A stretch of DNA of 64,000 nucleotides from contig NZ_CAJVAS010000029.1 in assembly GCF_910593845.1 (NCBI RefSeq), positions 1-64,000 of the forward strand, written 5' to 3'. Position 1 is the stretch's first letter. Every line of letters begins with the position of its first letter. Source of the DNA: Paenibacillus solanacearum. GTDB taxonomy: Bacteria > Bacillota > Bacilli > Paenibacillales > NBRC-103111. Made by a program: the position numbers and the translations under genes. Below are positions 44,057-53,333 of this stretch, piece by piece. The notes below the pieces were generated by a model. It ran no database searches and was not told the DNA's origin. It saw only the letters and a list, made by a program, of their open reading frames with translations.

Positions 44057-45394
44057 ATGAAGAGAAAAAAAGCATTGCCGCTGCTGCTGACCATGTCCGT
44101 TCTCGGCGCGTTTGCGCTCGCAGGCTGCGGTGCAAAAGATGCAGCTACAGGAGCGACGGGAGCCGGAGAGAAGGGGGAGGTCGTCAACCCGGATGCGTAC
44201 AATAACGAACCGGTGACGCTGACGTTCTACTCGCATAACGCGTCGGTATTGAACAACGCCGAGCTCGACGCGCTCGTAACGAATGCAATCAAGAGCAAGT
44301 ATCCGAACATTACGCCGCAGCTTGTCACCGGCACGAACTTGGATAAATTGATCGCCGCAGGCGAAGTACCCGACGTCATTCTGACGAGTAACTACTACTT
44401 TCACGACCTGATTCAGCTCGGTCTGGCCTCCGATCTGAACAACTTCGTTAAACAGGAGAAGATCGACTTCGCCAAATTCGAGCCGGAATCGATCAAAGTG
44501 ATGAAAAGCTTCAGCGACAAGGGCGAGTTACTCGGTGTTCCTTATGCATTAAGCCAAGGGATGATGCTGTACAACAAAGACATCTTTGACAAGTTCGGCG
44601 TTCCGTATCCGAAAGACGGCATGACCTGGACGGAAACGATCGAGCTTGCACGTAAAGTGACGAGAATGGACGGCGGTACCCAATACATCGGTCTCGATTT
44701 GGGTCAACCGACGACACTGGCGCGTCAGTACGGCTTGCCGGTCATCGACGAGAAGGGCGAGAAAGCCGTTCTGCAAACCGACGCGTTCAAGAAGGTGTAC
44801 AGCCTCTACGAGAAATTGTACAGCATTCCGGGCATCGTTGAGCCGAAGAAGAAGTACACATACGGTATCGACTTCTTCCTCAAAGATCAGAAGCTCGCGA
44901 TGTTCCCTTACTGGCTGACGCCAACGACGGCGCGTCTGCCGCAGCTTAAGGAAACGGGCAAAGACTTCAACTGGGATGTCGTTTCACTGCCGACCTTCGA
45001 AGAGAAGCCGGGCATCGGCCGCGAGGTTGACTTCCATCTCGCCGTGGTCACCCCGACCAGCAAGAACAAGAAAGCCGCATACGCGGTCATCAAGACGATG
45101 GTCAGCGAAGACGCGCAGCGCGCAATGAACCGGGGAACGAGGCTGACGATTCTGAACGATCCGGCGCTCAAGAAAGAAACGGCGATGGATACGAAGCTGT
45201 ACGAAGGCAAAAACCTGCAAGGCATCTTTAAAGTTAAACCAGGCCCGCTGCCGAAATCGAATAAATTCGATCTGAAAATTTATCCGTTCCTGAACGAAGC
45301 CGCCAAAAACATGGCTTATGACGGAAAGGATGTCAATACCGTATTGCGTGAGGCGGAGGAAAAAGGGAACAAGTGGCTGCAAGAAAATAAATAA
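44057..45394 (+). CDS. Orphan extracellular solute-binding lipoprotein, paralogue of the one at 54252
   Basis: 445 residues: lipobox ALAGC, then a type 1 binding-protein fold. It shares many runs with the product of 54252-55574 (DVILTSNYY, YNKDIFDKF, DFNWDVVS, NTVLREAEEK), so the two are recent paralogues. No permease gene is adjacent; a terminator follows. It is preceded by GGAGGGG and bracketed by the mannosidase cluster and a truncated TRAP gene. It may feed oligosaccharides to a transporter elsewhere or act as a co-receptor for a YesM-type kinase. Confidence 0.87.
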   Translation: MKRKKALPLLLTMSVLGAFALAGCGAKDAATGATGAGEKGEVVNPDAYNNEPVTLTFYSHNASVLNNAELDALVTNAIKSKYPNITPQLVTGTNLDKLIAAGEVPDVILTSNYYFHDLIQLGLASDLNNFVKQEKIDFAKFEPESIKVMKSFSDKGELLGVPYALSQGMMLYNKDIFDKFGVPYPKDGMTWTETIELARKVTRMDGGTQYIGLDLGQPTTLARQYGLPVIDEKGEKAVLQTDAFKKVYSLYEKLYSIPGIVEPKKKYTYGIDFFLKDQKLAMFPYWLTPTTARLPQLKETGKDFNWDVVSLPTFEEKPGIGREVDFHLAVVTPTSKNKKAAYAVIKTMVSEDAQRAMNRGTRLTILNDPALKKETAMDTKLYEGKNLQGIFKVKPGPLPKSNKFDLKIYPFLNEAAKNMAYDGKDVNTVLREAEEKGNKWLQENK

Positions 45395-45405
45395 GGCAAT
45401 TGTGG

Positions 45406-45438
45406 GAGAGCTCGCCTGAGGCGCGGCTCTTCTTTTTT
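45406..45438 (+). terminator. Terminator of the orphan binding protein gene
   Basis: AGAGC-CGCC / GGCG-GCTCT with small bulges is followed by TTCTTTTTT. Confidence 0.8.
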
Positions 45439-45508
45439 GTGCCTTTCTAAAAATATTACAAAACATCCTATTCGATGAAAGGGTTTACAGGGGAAAGGGT
45501 GACATCAT

Positions 45509-45803
45509 GTGAAGACTTTAAAACGCATCGCTTTGGGCATCGACAGCTTGATCGAAGCGTTCGCGCAGATCGCGCTGCTGTCCATGATCCTGATCGTTAC
45601 GCTGCAGGTCATGACACGCAAGTTGTTTCATTTCGTGCTGTTCTGGTCGGAGGAAGTGACGCTGCTGCTGCTCGTCTGGTTCGCTTTCGGGTTGTATTTG
45701 ATCATTTCCGGTTCGGAGTTTCAAGAAATGGACGGGCGCTACCCCGTCGGAATTCCGCAAGCTGCACGCCCGGCCGATCCAAGGCGCGCAGCGGCCGATT
45801 TAA
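45509..45803 (+). pseudogene. Truncated TRAP transporter small permease (DctQ)
   Basis: The first 55 or so codons encode a typical DctQ start with two membrane helices (IALLSMILIVTLQVMTRKLF and FWSEEVTLLLLVWFAF). The next segment, GLYLIISGSEFQEMDG, looks like the end of helix 3, as if roughly 40 codons between had been deleted. After that the frame turns into unrelated Arg/Ala-rich sequence and runs to 45934, into the antisense 3' end of the next gene. No dctM or dctP is adjacent. It keeps a GTG start and a Shine-Dalgarno but should be non-functional. Confidence 0.7.
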
Positions 45804-45809
45804 TGAGGC

Positions 45810-47447
45810 TTATTGTTTTTTCGCGATATAGCGTTCATAGGCGCTTCGGTATACTTGCATGTATTCGGGAAGGCCCATCTTTTGTACGGTGTCGGCATAT
45901 TTGTCCCATTCGCTCATCGGCTCGACGCCGGTAATGAACTTCACTTCCATGTCGGAAATATACGAATGGATCATTGAGCCGACGGACGACATGAACTCGT
46001 TTTCTTCCTCGGTGAAATTGAAGTTATACCACAGCTCCTTGACCAGATGCGGCTTCGCTTTGCTTGCCACTTTCGCCGATTGCGGCAGCGACTCCGACCC
46101 GCGAAAATATTGTTCGCGCACATAACCGGGATAGCTCCCCCCAAGCCAGGTCACATACTTCGACAGCGCCTGGTCCTGCGTCAAGCCGTCGGGATTTTTC
46201 GTAATATCATCGATATATTCGAGTTTCCCGTCGGCGGTTTCGTTGTACGTCTGGCCCTTTACCCCCATGAAGAAAAAGGTCGCGCCTTCTTCGCCGTAGA
46301 AGTAATCGATCCACCGAACCGTCGCCTCCGGGTACTTGTTTTTGTTCGTAATGACGAAGGCGCCCGGCCAAATGAGCGGTACCTTCACCTGGGTATACAG
46401 CTGGTCGCCATACGGCCCCTTCAGCGCGCCGAGCCCGATATATCCGTCCTGGTTCATCTGCGTTACGGGGTTCGGATTGATGGTCGCCCCGAAGATGCCC
46501 TGCTGCCCCTTGGCGTACAATGCGCCGGTTTTGATCGTAAAAATTTCCTTGTCGATCAGCCCCTCCGCATACAGCCTCCGCATGTAATCGATCACTTCCT
46601 TGTACTTCGGATCGATGCGGAAGAAGCGCAGTTCCCCCGGCTTATTCGGGTCTATATCGACGTATTTATGGCCGACGCCCCGGTTGCCGAAACCCCAGGC
46701 GCCGCGAATTTGCTCGATCAGCGGATTGATGCCGTTGCCGGCGTACGGAATTTCGTCCGGCAGGCCGTTGCCGTTCGGGTCCTGCTCCTTCACCGCCTTC
46801 AAATACCGGTAAAATTCCTCGGTCGTGGCCGGCTCCTTCATGCCCAGCTTGTCCAGCCAGTCCTGCTTGACCCACAGCGGCACGCCGATCAGCATGGATA
46901 AGAAGCTTGGGTCGTAGAAGGAAGGAAACGAATAAATGCCGCCGTCCGGCATCGTCAACCCCTTGCGCATGTCCGGGTACTGGTCGAGCAGTTTTTTGAA
47001 ATTGGGCGCGTACTTATCGATGTAGTCGTTAAGCTTCACGAACAGGCCGAGCGATCCGTACCGGAGCAGATCGGCGGTGCCGATGCGGGCCGAATAGAAC
47101 GCGTCCGGGTAATCGCCGCCGGCCAGCGACAAGTTGCGCAGCGCGGTCAAGTTCTCGAAGGGCACCAGCTGGAAATTGACGTTAACGTTGCTTTTTTGCC
47201 GGTACTGCTGCCAGACGAGCGTATCGGCGAAATTATTGCCGTTATTGCCCGACTTCCCCGTAAAGAACGTCAGCGTAATCGGCTCCTTGACAATCGGCAT
47301 GCCGCTCATATTCATATTTGCTGCGCCGTTAGGCGGTTCCGTCGTTTGCTTTGCCGCGCTGTCCGGCGATGGCGTATTTTTGCAAGCCGCAAGCAGTCCG
47401 ACCGCCAAAGCGGCGGCGATCGCCACCGCGCCCCATTTGTTCCTCAT
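45810..47447 (-). CDS. Extracellular solute-binding lipoprotein (LipO/YtcQ type)
   Basis: 545 residues: lipobox LLAAC, a Ser/Pro/Thr-rich linker and a large binding-protein fold with the Ca-binding-like loop DPNGNGLPDEIPY typical of LipO-type proteins. ATG 47447 is chosen because AAGGGGG precedes it and the signal peptide follows. It is divergent from the membrane-bound AraC regulator at 47566, which probably controls it. No permeases are adjacent. Confidence 0.87.
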   Translation of the reverse strand: MRNKWGAVAIAAALAVGLLAACKNTPSPDSAAKQTTEPPNGAANMNMSGMPIVKEPITLTFFTGKSGNNGNNFADTLVWQQYRQKSNVNVNFQLVPFENLTALRNLSLAGGDYPDAFYSARIGTADLLRYGSLGLFVKLNDYIDKYAPNFKKLLDQYPDMRKGLTMPDGGIYSFPSFYDPSFLSMLIGVPLWVKQDWLDKLGMKEPATTEEFYRYLKAVKEQDPNGNGLPDEIPYAGNGINPLIEQIRGAWGFGNRGVGHKYVDIDPNKPGELRFFRIDPKYKEVIDYMRRLYAEGLIDKEIFTIKTGALYAKGQQGIFGATINPNPVTQMNQDGYIGLGALKGPYGDQLYTQVKVPLIWPGAFVITNKNKYPEATVRWIDYFYGEEGATFFFMGVKGQTYNETADGKLEYIDDITKNPDGLTQDQALSKYVTWLGGSYPGYVREQYFRGSESLPQSAKVASKAKPHLVKELWYNFNFTEEENEFMSSVGSMIHSYISDMEVKFITGVEPMSEWDKYADTVQKMGLPEYMQVYRSAYERYIAKKQ

Positions 47448-47565
47448 TGCTGTGTAACCCCCTTGCCGCTCTAAAAAACAGTTACATTGCGGCATTGCTT
47501 CATGTAATATAATAAGGGATAGCTGGGCGAATCACCAGACTTTTGGAAGAAGGAGCGTGGATTTC

Positions 47566-49857
47566 TTGAATGTGCGCTTCATGAAAAGACAGTCGTTGTT
47601 CATGAAAATATTCCTCAGCTTCTTGTCCATCATTTTGCTGTTCGTGTCGTTCCATATGATTTCATTCCGTTTTTTTACGAGCGGTATTCAAACCGAAATC
47701 ATTCAATATAACCGGCTCATGCTGAAAAATTCGGTCGAGCGGTATCAAACCCATTTCTCCCGGCTCAAGACGCTGCTGTTCACTCTGTACAACGACGAAA
47801 AGCTGGTCGCCTTCAACCGGCAAATGGTGATGCGGCCGGACCAGGACGTCAACTTCTGGCAAGCCGGCGATATCCTCAAAGTCGTACGCTCTCAAGCCTA
47901 CAATCCGGTCTATTACTTGGACAACTTGATCGTTTATTTCAACAAACCTTCCTTTGTCATCGAGAAAGAAGGCACGAGCGAGACCTCGATGTTTTTTGCC
48001 AGCTTCTATAAGAACGCGCTCTATACGGACACGTACTGGAAAACCCAGTTCGATCGCGGCATCGGCTACAAGATGCACGCCGCGGAATCGTTCGCGATCC
48101 GGACGCTCGACTCGGAGACGGAGCGGCAGCTTCTGCCGATTACGTTCCGCCTGCCGGGCGGCAACTACCAGCTGATCGCGATGCTCGACGCTTCCAGTAT
48201 GATGCAGGCGTTCTACGGGGGCAGCGGGGAGAACACCCAGCGGTTCATGATCCTGAACGAGGACGGCACGGTGCTGTACCGATCCTCCGGCGAAATTACG
48301 GCCGGCGAGCTGCCGGTCTTTGACTCCGGACAGGATTATAAGCTGTCGGGCGATTACTATTATTTTATCGATAAAGACAGCGAGGCGAAGCTGACGTACG
48401 TGACAGCGGTTCCGTATGCGGAAATCGCTTCCCAGGTCTCGAAGCTGAATTATTCGATGTATATCATCTTGGCCGTCTCGATATTGATCGGCGTGGCGGC
48501 GTCGTTGTTTTTCAGCCGGGGCATTCACCGGCCGTTCAAGCAAGTCGTCGCTTCGATTTTGCACCGCAAGCCGGAGCTGGTACCCGTCAAGATACAGGAA
48601 TTCGATCTGATCCACAAGGAGCTTTACGGGCTGATCCAGGAGAAGGAAGCGATTCATAACGATTTGCTGAATAAAAAATCGCTGCTGACCAGTTACGGCT
48701 ACATCACCAAGCTCAAATCGATCAATTCGGACATCAATGAGTGGAAAGACATCATGGTGAAGGAAGAGCCTTACGTCATCGTCATGTACCAGCTCCACTT
48801 CCGGGAACTCGCTGCGGCGGAACAGCCGATGGATCCGGACCGGGCCGCATACTATATCCGCGAGTACATCCAGGTGCTGATGACCGAGAGATTCCCTTTG
48901 TCGCATACGTTTCAGATCGAGAACGATCAGATCTTATCGTTCGTGACGGTCGATGAGCATAACGCCGGCAGCCTGCATGAAGCGCTGGAGCTGCTCAAGC
49001 GCATATTGGACCGCGACCGGCAGCTGCTGCTCGTCGCGATCGCGGTCAGCCCGGTGTACCGGCATTCGGCGCAGTTCAACGAAGCGTACCGGCAGGTGCT
49101 CGAAATGGCGCAGCAGATCAAGCCGGGCGAGGAAACGCAGATCATAACGGAACCTGCGCCGGCAGCCGGTCATGTAGCCTTCACGCAGCTGCAGGAACAG
49201 GAGCTGTATGCGGCTTTGCAGGCGGGCAACGCTGCGGCTTGCAGCCAGCTGACCGATCGGATGCTCGATTTGCTCTCCAAGAAGGGAGCAAGCCTCATTC
49301 AATACCGCCGGTTCGCGGAAGGCGTCGCCGAACGAAGCTATCAGATCGCCGAGACGTACGGCTCGGGCGGGGAGGCTCCATTCCAGCAGCGCGAGCTGGA
49401 GCTGTTGAAGCACTGCTTCACGCGGGAGGAGTTCGAGCGGTTCTACGACCGGCTGTTCGAAGCATGCGCCGAGAAGATCCGCAATCAAAAGACGGAAAAG
49501 GACCATACGATCGAATTCGTCATGAAGTGCGTGGAAACCCGTTACGCCGAAGACATCTCGCTCGATATGCTGGCCGACAAGCTGAATTTGTCGTCCGCAT
49601 ATTTGTCCGTCTATATTAAAGAAAAAACCGGCATGAATTTCAGCGATCACATTAACTCGATCCGGATCCGCAAGGCGAAGCAGCTGCTGTCGGAAACGAA
49701 TATGATCATTCACGATATCAGCTTGCAGATCGGTTACCGGAACGTCACGTCGTTTAATCGCATGTTCAAAAAACTGACCGGCATGTCGCCCGGCGAATTC
49801 CGCAAAAATCAGGTCGCTCACGGCATGATGGATGAGCTGTCGGGTCAGGAAGCGTGA
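47566..49857 (+). CDS. Membrane-anchored AraC-family regulator
   Basis: 763 residues: two membrane helices (about 15-37 and 296-320) flank a Cache-like extracellular sensing region. A long cytoplasmic linker and a C-terminal AraC double helix-turn-helix follow (about 655-755; LADKLNLSSAYLSVYIKEKTGMNF). This one-component layout senses extracellular ligand and binds DNA directly. TTG 47566 is preferred because GAAGGAG lies ten bases upstream; GTG 47557 is too close to it. It is divergent from the LipO-type binding protein gene. Confidence 0.87.
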   Translation: MNVRFMKRQSLFMKIFLSFLSIILLFVSFHMISFRFFTSGIQTEIIQYNRLMLKNSVERYQTHFSRLKTLLFTLYNDEKLVAFNRQMVMRPDQDVNFWQAGDILKVVRSQAYNPVYYLDNLIVYFNKPSFVIEKEGTSETSMFFASFYKNALYTDTYWKTQFDRGIGYKMHAAESFAIRTLDSETERQLLPITFRLPGGNYQLIAMLDASSMMQAFYGGSGENTQRFMILNEDGTVLYRSSGEITAGELPVFDSGQDYKLSGDYYYFIDKDSEAKLTYVTAVPYAEIASQVSKLNYSMYIILAVSILIGVAASLFFSRGIHRPFKQVVASILHRKPELVPVKIQEFDLIHKELYGLIQEKEAIHNDLLNKKSLLTSYGYITKLKSINSDINEWKDIMVKEEPYVIVMYQLHFRELAAAEQPMDPDRAAYYIREYIQVLMTERFPLSHTFQIENDQILSFVTVDEHNAGSLHEALELLKRILDRDRQLLLVAIAVSPVYRHSAQFNEAYRQVLEMAQQIKPGEETQIITEPAPAAGHVAFTQLQEQELYAALQAGNAAACSQLTDRMLDLLSKKGASLIQYRRFAEGVAERSYQIAETYGSGGEAPFQQRELELLKHCFTREEFERFYDRLFEACAEKIRNQKTEKDHTIEFVMKCVETRYAEDISLDMLADKLNLSSAYLSVYIKEKTGMNFSDHINSIRIRKAKQLLSETNMIIHDISLQIGYRNVTSFNRMFKKLTGMSPGEFRKNQVAHGMMDELSGQEA

Positions 49858-49873
49858 ACCGGCCCGTAAGCCA

Positions 49874-49918
49874 AACCGCATGAATACGAAGAAACCTCTT
49901 CGGCTCATGCGGTTTTTT
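49874..49918 (+). terminator. Terminator after the membrane AraC gene
   Basis: AACCGCATGA (49874-49883) pairs with TCATGCGGTT (49905-49914), with an inner GAAGA/TCTTC stem, followed by TTTT. Confidence 0.88.
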
Positions 49919-50023
49919 CATGTTCTTCCGAATTTTTGGGTTACAACGATTTTGTACATATCGCATCCGCAGTCTCTGCGATAGGCTGAATGCAGCGGTC
50001 TATTATTGCTTGTGGGGAGGGCG

Positions 50024-50779
50024 ATGGATTTCAACAAGATTCGGAACGGGTTTCGCGACGAGATGACAGCGCTGAAGCCGCTGCTGCATGCCGCTTATCA
50101 GAGCATACATGCGTACCAAATGCAGCGCAGTTCGGACAAGGAACGTTGCATGCGGGAGGCGATAACCGAAACGGCAGCGATTTTGCGGTCGTTTATCGGC
50201 CACATCCCTCCTTCGAAGGGGAAGTATATCGCAGCGCTGCAATGGCAGGAGGAAATGACCTCATCCGATCTGATCATGTGCTTTGATCAGGCCGTATACG
50301 AGCTTCATCTATGGACGCTGTTGCAGGAGCTTGGCATCAAGAAGGGACGGTGGGCCCGCGGCCGGCAGCCGTGGAGCCAGGAGCTGAGGGCGCTGCTCGA
50401 TGAACGCAGGTTCGTCGACAAGAATCAAGACGAAGGCTCTCAACCTCCCCGGGAAGAATGGTTCAAGGCAAGTGGAACCCCGGCATGCCGGGGCACAGCC
50501 CAAGGGGCCGCGTGTATTGTTCACGGCAAAGACGATTTTCATAAGGTGTCGGCCGGTATGATCGTCGTGACCGGGATGTCGACGCCGGATTTCACGTCGA
50601 TCGCGGGGCTGATGGCCGGACTCGTCACGGACCGGGGCGGCGTCCTGTGCCATGCTGCGATTTTGGCCAGGGAATACAATATTCCGTGCGTGGTTGGATG
50701 CCTGAACGCGACGGAATCGATCGCGGACGGGGAATGGATTCGGCTCGATGCCGTCTCGGGCGTCATCATGGGAACGTGA
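50024..50779 (+). CDS. Stand-alone PEP-utilising swivel-domain protein
   Basis: 251 residues. The C-terminal part (about 150-250) is the phosphohistidine swivel domain of PEP-utilising enzymes (TDRGGVLCHAAILAREYNIPCVVG, with the His that is phosphorylated in PPDK/PEP synthase). The N-terminal 150 residues are helical and of no recognised family. The ATP-grasp and PEP-binding domains of full-length enzymes are missing. Similar stand-alone proteins occur as partners in phosphotransfer or rifampicin phosphotransferase-like systems; the role here is unknown. ATG 50024 follows GGGGAGGG with a short gap. Confidence 0.78.
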   Translation: MDFNKIRNGFRDEMTALKPLLHAAYQSIHAYQMQRSSDKERCMREAITETAAILRSFIGHIPPSKGKYIAALQWQEEMTSSDLIMCFDQAVYELHLWTLLQELGIKKGRWARGRQPWSQELRALLDERRFVDKNQDEGSQPPREEWFKASGTPACRGTAQGAACIVHGKDDFHKVSAGMIVVTGMSTPDFTSIAGLMAGLVTDRGGVLCHAAILAREYNIPCVVGCLNATESIADGEWIRLDAVSGVIMGT

Positions 50780-50929
50780 CATGCAACCCAAACAAAGGCT
50801 GAAGTGCGGATTGCCTGGCCCACATGTCAGGATTGGACAAATGGAAGTTTGTTTACAGCATGGCTCCCGGCGCGGAACACGCTTACAATGAGGAAAGCGA
50901 TCAATATCACGCTTGGGAGAGGAATGGAT

Positions 50930-53242
50930 GTGCACATGACGAAACCGTTGGCGCAAGAAACGAAGCTGTTTTACCGCAAGCCGGCCAAACGCTGGCTGCA
51001 GGCGCTTCCGCTCGGAAACGGCCGGATCGGAGCGATGGTTCACGGACAAGTGAACCGCGAAGTGATTCAGCTCAACGAAGATACGGTATGGGCGCGCGGA
51101 CCGCATAACCGCAATAACCCGGACGCGCTCGAGGCGGTCGGAGACATTCGCCGGCTGCTCGCGGAAGGCCGGCTTGAAGAAGCGCATGATATAGCTGACA
51201 TGGCGATGATGGGCGTCTCCCGCAGGCAGCCGCCTTATCAGACGCTGGGCGAAATGAACTTTTATTTCCCGGGACATGGAGACGGGGCGGCGGTGGACTA
51301 TTACCGGGAGCTGGACCTTGCGACGGGGATCGCCAAGGTCGTCTATCGGATCGGAGATACCGTCTATACGAGAGAAATGTTCACGTCGGCGCCGGATCAG
51401 GCGCTTGTCGTCAGGCTGACGGCGGACCGGCCGAACCGGCTTCGCTTCGGCGTCAATCTGTTTCGCAAATTCGACTCGATAACGGCGCCGGAAAGCGCGG
51501 ATACCGTCAGTCTGGACGGCCAGTGCGGCGCTTGGGGAACGAAGTTCCATGTGCGGCTGAAGGCCGTCATCGAGGGCGGCGGCCGTTCGCGGACGCTGGG
51601 CGATCATATTTACGTGGAAGAGGCGGATGCCGTTACGCTCGTGATGACAGTGTCGACCGACTTCCGGCATGCGGCGTATCGCGAGCGGTGCAAGGAGGAA
51701 CTGGAACAAGCAAGCGGCAGGCCGTACGACGAGCTTCGCGACAGGCACATCGCGGAGTATCGTTCATGGTATGACCGGATGTCGCTGGCGCTTGCGGGAG
51801 AAGGGCAGGAGGATCTATCGCTTATTCCGACGGATGCGCGGATTGCCCGCGTGAAGGAAGGCTGTGAAGATGTCGGCCTGATGGCGCTGTACTTCCATTA
51901 CGGCCGTTATTTGCTGATCAGCAGCAGCCGGCCAGGGACGATTCCCGCCAACCTGCAGGGGATCTGGAACGACAGCTACATCCCTTCCTGGGATTCGAAA
52001 TATACGATCAACATCAACATTCAGATGAATTATTGGCCTGCCGAAGTATGCAACTTATCGGAGCTGCATCTGCCGCTGTTCGATCATCTGGAGCGCATGC
52101 TGCCAACCGGTCAAGAGACGGCGCGCGTCCATTACGGCGCTCGCGGCTTTATGTGCCACCACAATACCGATCTGTGGGGCGATACGGCGCCGACCGACTT
52201 CGCCCGGGCCGGCTTGTGGCAGATGGGAGCGGCATGGCTGTGCTTCCATTTGTGGGATCATTATACGTACACGCTGGACCGGCGGTTTCTCGCTGAGCGG
52301 GGGTATCCGCTAATGAAGGAAGCGGCGCTGTTCATTCTCGATTTCATGTTCGAGGATGAACAAGGCAATCGGCATATCGGGCCGACGGTATCCCCGGAGA
52401 ACATATATCGCCTCCCGGACGGCCAGACCGGCCGCCTCTGCATGGACCCGGCGATGGATATCCAGATCGCCAGAGGGCTGTTCGAGCGCTGCATTCAGGC
52501 GGCTGAGCTGCTGGAGACTGACGAGACGCTGCGAAGCGAGTGGCGCGCAGCGTGCGCGAAGCTGCCGGAGCCGAAGATCGGCAAGCACGGCCAGCTGCAG
52601 GAGTGGGACGAAGATTACGAGGAGGTCGATCCGGGCCACCGTCATTTGTCCCATCTCTTCGGCATATTCCCGGACGATCAGCTGCTTCGCGGCGAAAGCG
52701 TGTCACGCGCGGCCAGAGCGGCGCTCGAACGCCGTCTTCAATACGGCGGCGGAGGGACCGGCTGGAGCCTGGCGTGGATTGTCAGCCTGTGGGCGCGGTT
52801 TGGGGAGGGCGATCGCGCATGCGAGATGATCGCGAAGCTGCTGCGCACCAGCACGGCCGACAACATGCTCGACCTGCATCCTCCGCAAATTTTCCAGATC
52901 GACGGCAACCTGGGAGCGACGGCGGGCATCGCCGAGCTGCTGCTGCAATCGCATGAAGAAGCGATCCGGCTGCTGCCGGCGCTTCCTTCTTCATGGACGG
53001 ATGGCGCGGTGGCAGGCCTTCGCGCCCGGGGCGGGTTCGAAGTGTCGCTGGAGTGGAAGGACGGTACGCTGGCGGCGGGACAAATCCGCTCGCGGGCCGG
53101 GGAACGCTGCCGTCTGCTTGCTCCGGTACCGGTCCGTATCGTGTATAACGGGACCGTTATCGCCGGCAGCAAGACGCCGGGCGCGATCGTTGAATTTGCC
53201 GCAGCCGCCGGTGAGACGTACGACATTCGGGTCGGCTCGTAA
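50930..53242 (+). CDS. Alpha-L-fucosidase (glycoside hydrolase family 95)
   Basis: 770 residues of the GH95 type: an N-terminal beta-sandwich beginning KPAKRWLQALPLGNGRIGAM, an (alpha/alpha)6 barrel and C-terminal strands. Family residues are visible as the Asn pair in KYTININIQMNYWPAE, the acid Glu of TVSPENIY and the base Asp of IFQIDGNLG. No signal peptide, so it would act on imported fucosylated oligosaccharides. The start is uncertain between GTG 50930 and ATG 50936, after GGGAGAGG. A long hairpin follows. Confidence 0.88.
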   Translation: MHMTKPLAQETKLFYRKPAKRWLQALPLGNGRIGAMVHGQVNREVIQLNEDTVWARGPHNRNNPDALEAVGDIRRLLAEGRLEEAHDIADMAMMGVSRRQPPYQTLGEMNFYFPGHGDGAAVDYYRELDLATGIAKVVYRIGDTVYTREMFTSAPDQALVVRLTADRPNRLRFGVNLFRKFDSITAPESADTVSLDGQCGAWGTKFHVRLKAVIEGGGRSRTLGDHIYVEEADAVTLVMTVSTDFRHAAYRERCKEELEQASGRPYDELRDRHIAEYRSWYDRMSLALAGEGQEDLSLIPTDARIARVKEGCEDVGLMALYFHYGRYLLISSSRPGTIPANLQGIWNDSYIPSWDSKYTININIQMNYWPAEVCNLSELHLPLFDHLERMLPTGQETARVHYGARGFMCHHNTDLWGDTAPTDFARAGLWQMGAAWLCFHLWDHYTYTLDRRFLAERGYPLMKEAALFILDFMFEDEQGNRHIGPTVSPENIYRLPDGQTGRLCMDPAMDIQIARGLFERCIQAAELLETDETLRSEWRAACAKLPEPKIGKHGQLQEWDEDYEEVDPGHRHLSHLFGIFPDDQLLRGESVSRAARAALERRLQYGGGGTGWSLAWIVSLWARFGEGDRACEMIAKLLRTSTADNMLDLHPPQIFQIDGNLGATAGIAELLLQSHEEAIRLLPALPSSWTDGAVAGLRARGGFEVSLEWKDGTLAAGQIRSRAGERCRLLAPVPVRIVYNGTVIAGSKTPGAIVEFAAAAGETYDIRVGS

Positions 53243-53256
53243 ATCGGGCGAAAGCC

Positions 53257-53329
53257 AAAAACACCCTCAGTCGATTGCAGCCGTTCCTCGCATCACAGGC
53301 GCGACTTGCAGCTCTGAGGGTGTTTTTTT
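53257..53329. terminator. Bidirectional terminator between the fucosidase and AraC genes
   Basis: AACACCCTCAG (53260-53270) pairs with CTGAGGGTGTT (53314-53324) around a long loop. T-runs follow the right arm on the plus strand and, less strongly, the left arm on the minus strand. Confidence 0.75.
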
Positions 53330-53333
53330 GCAA

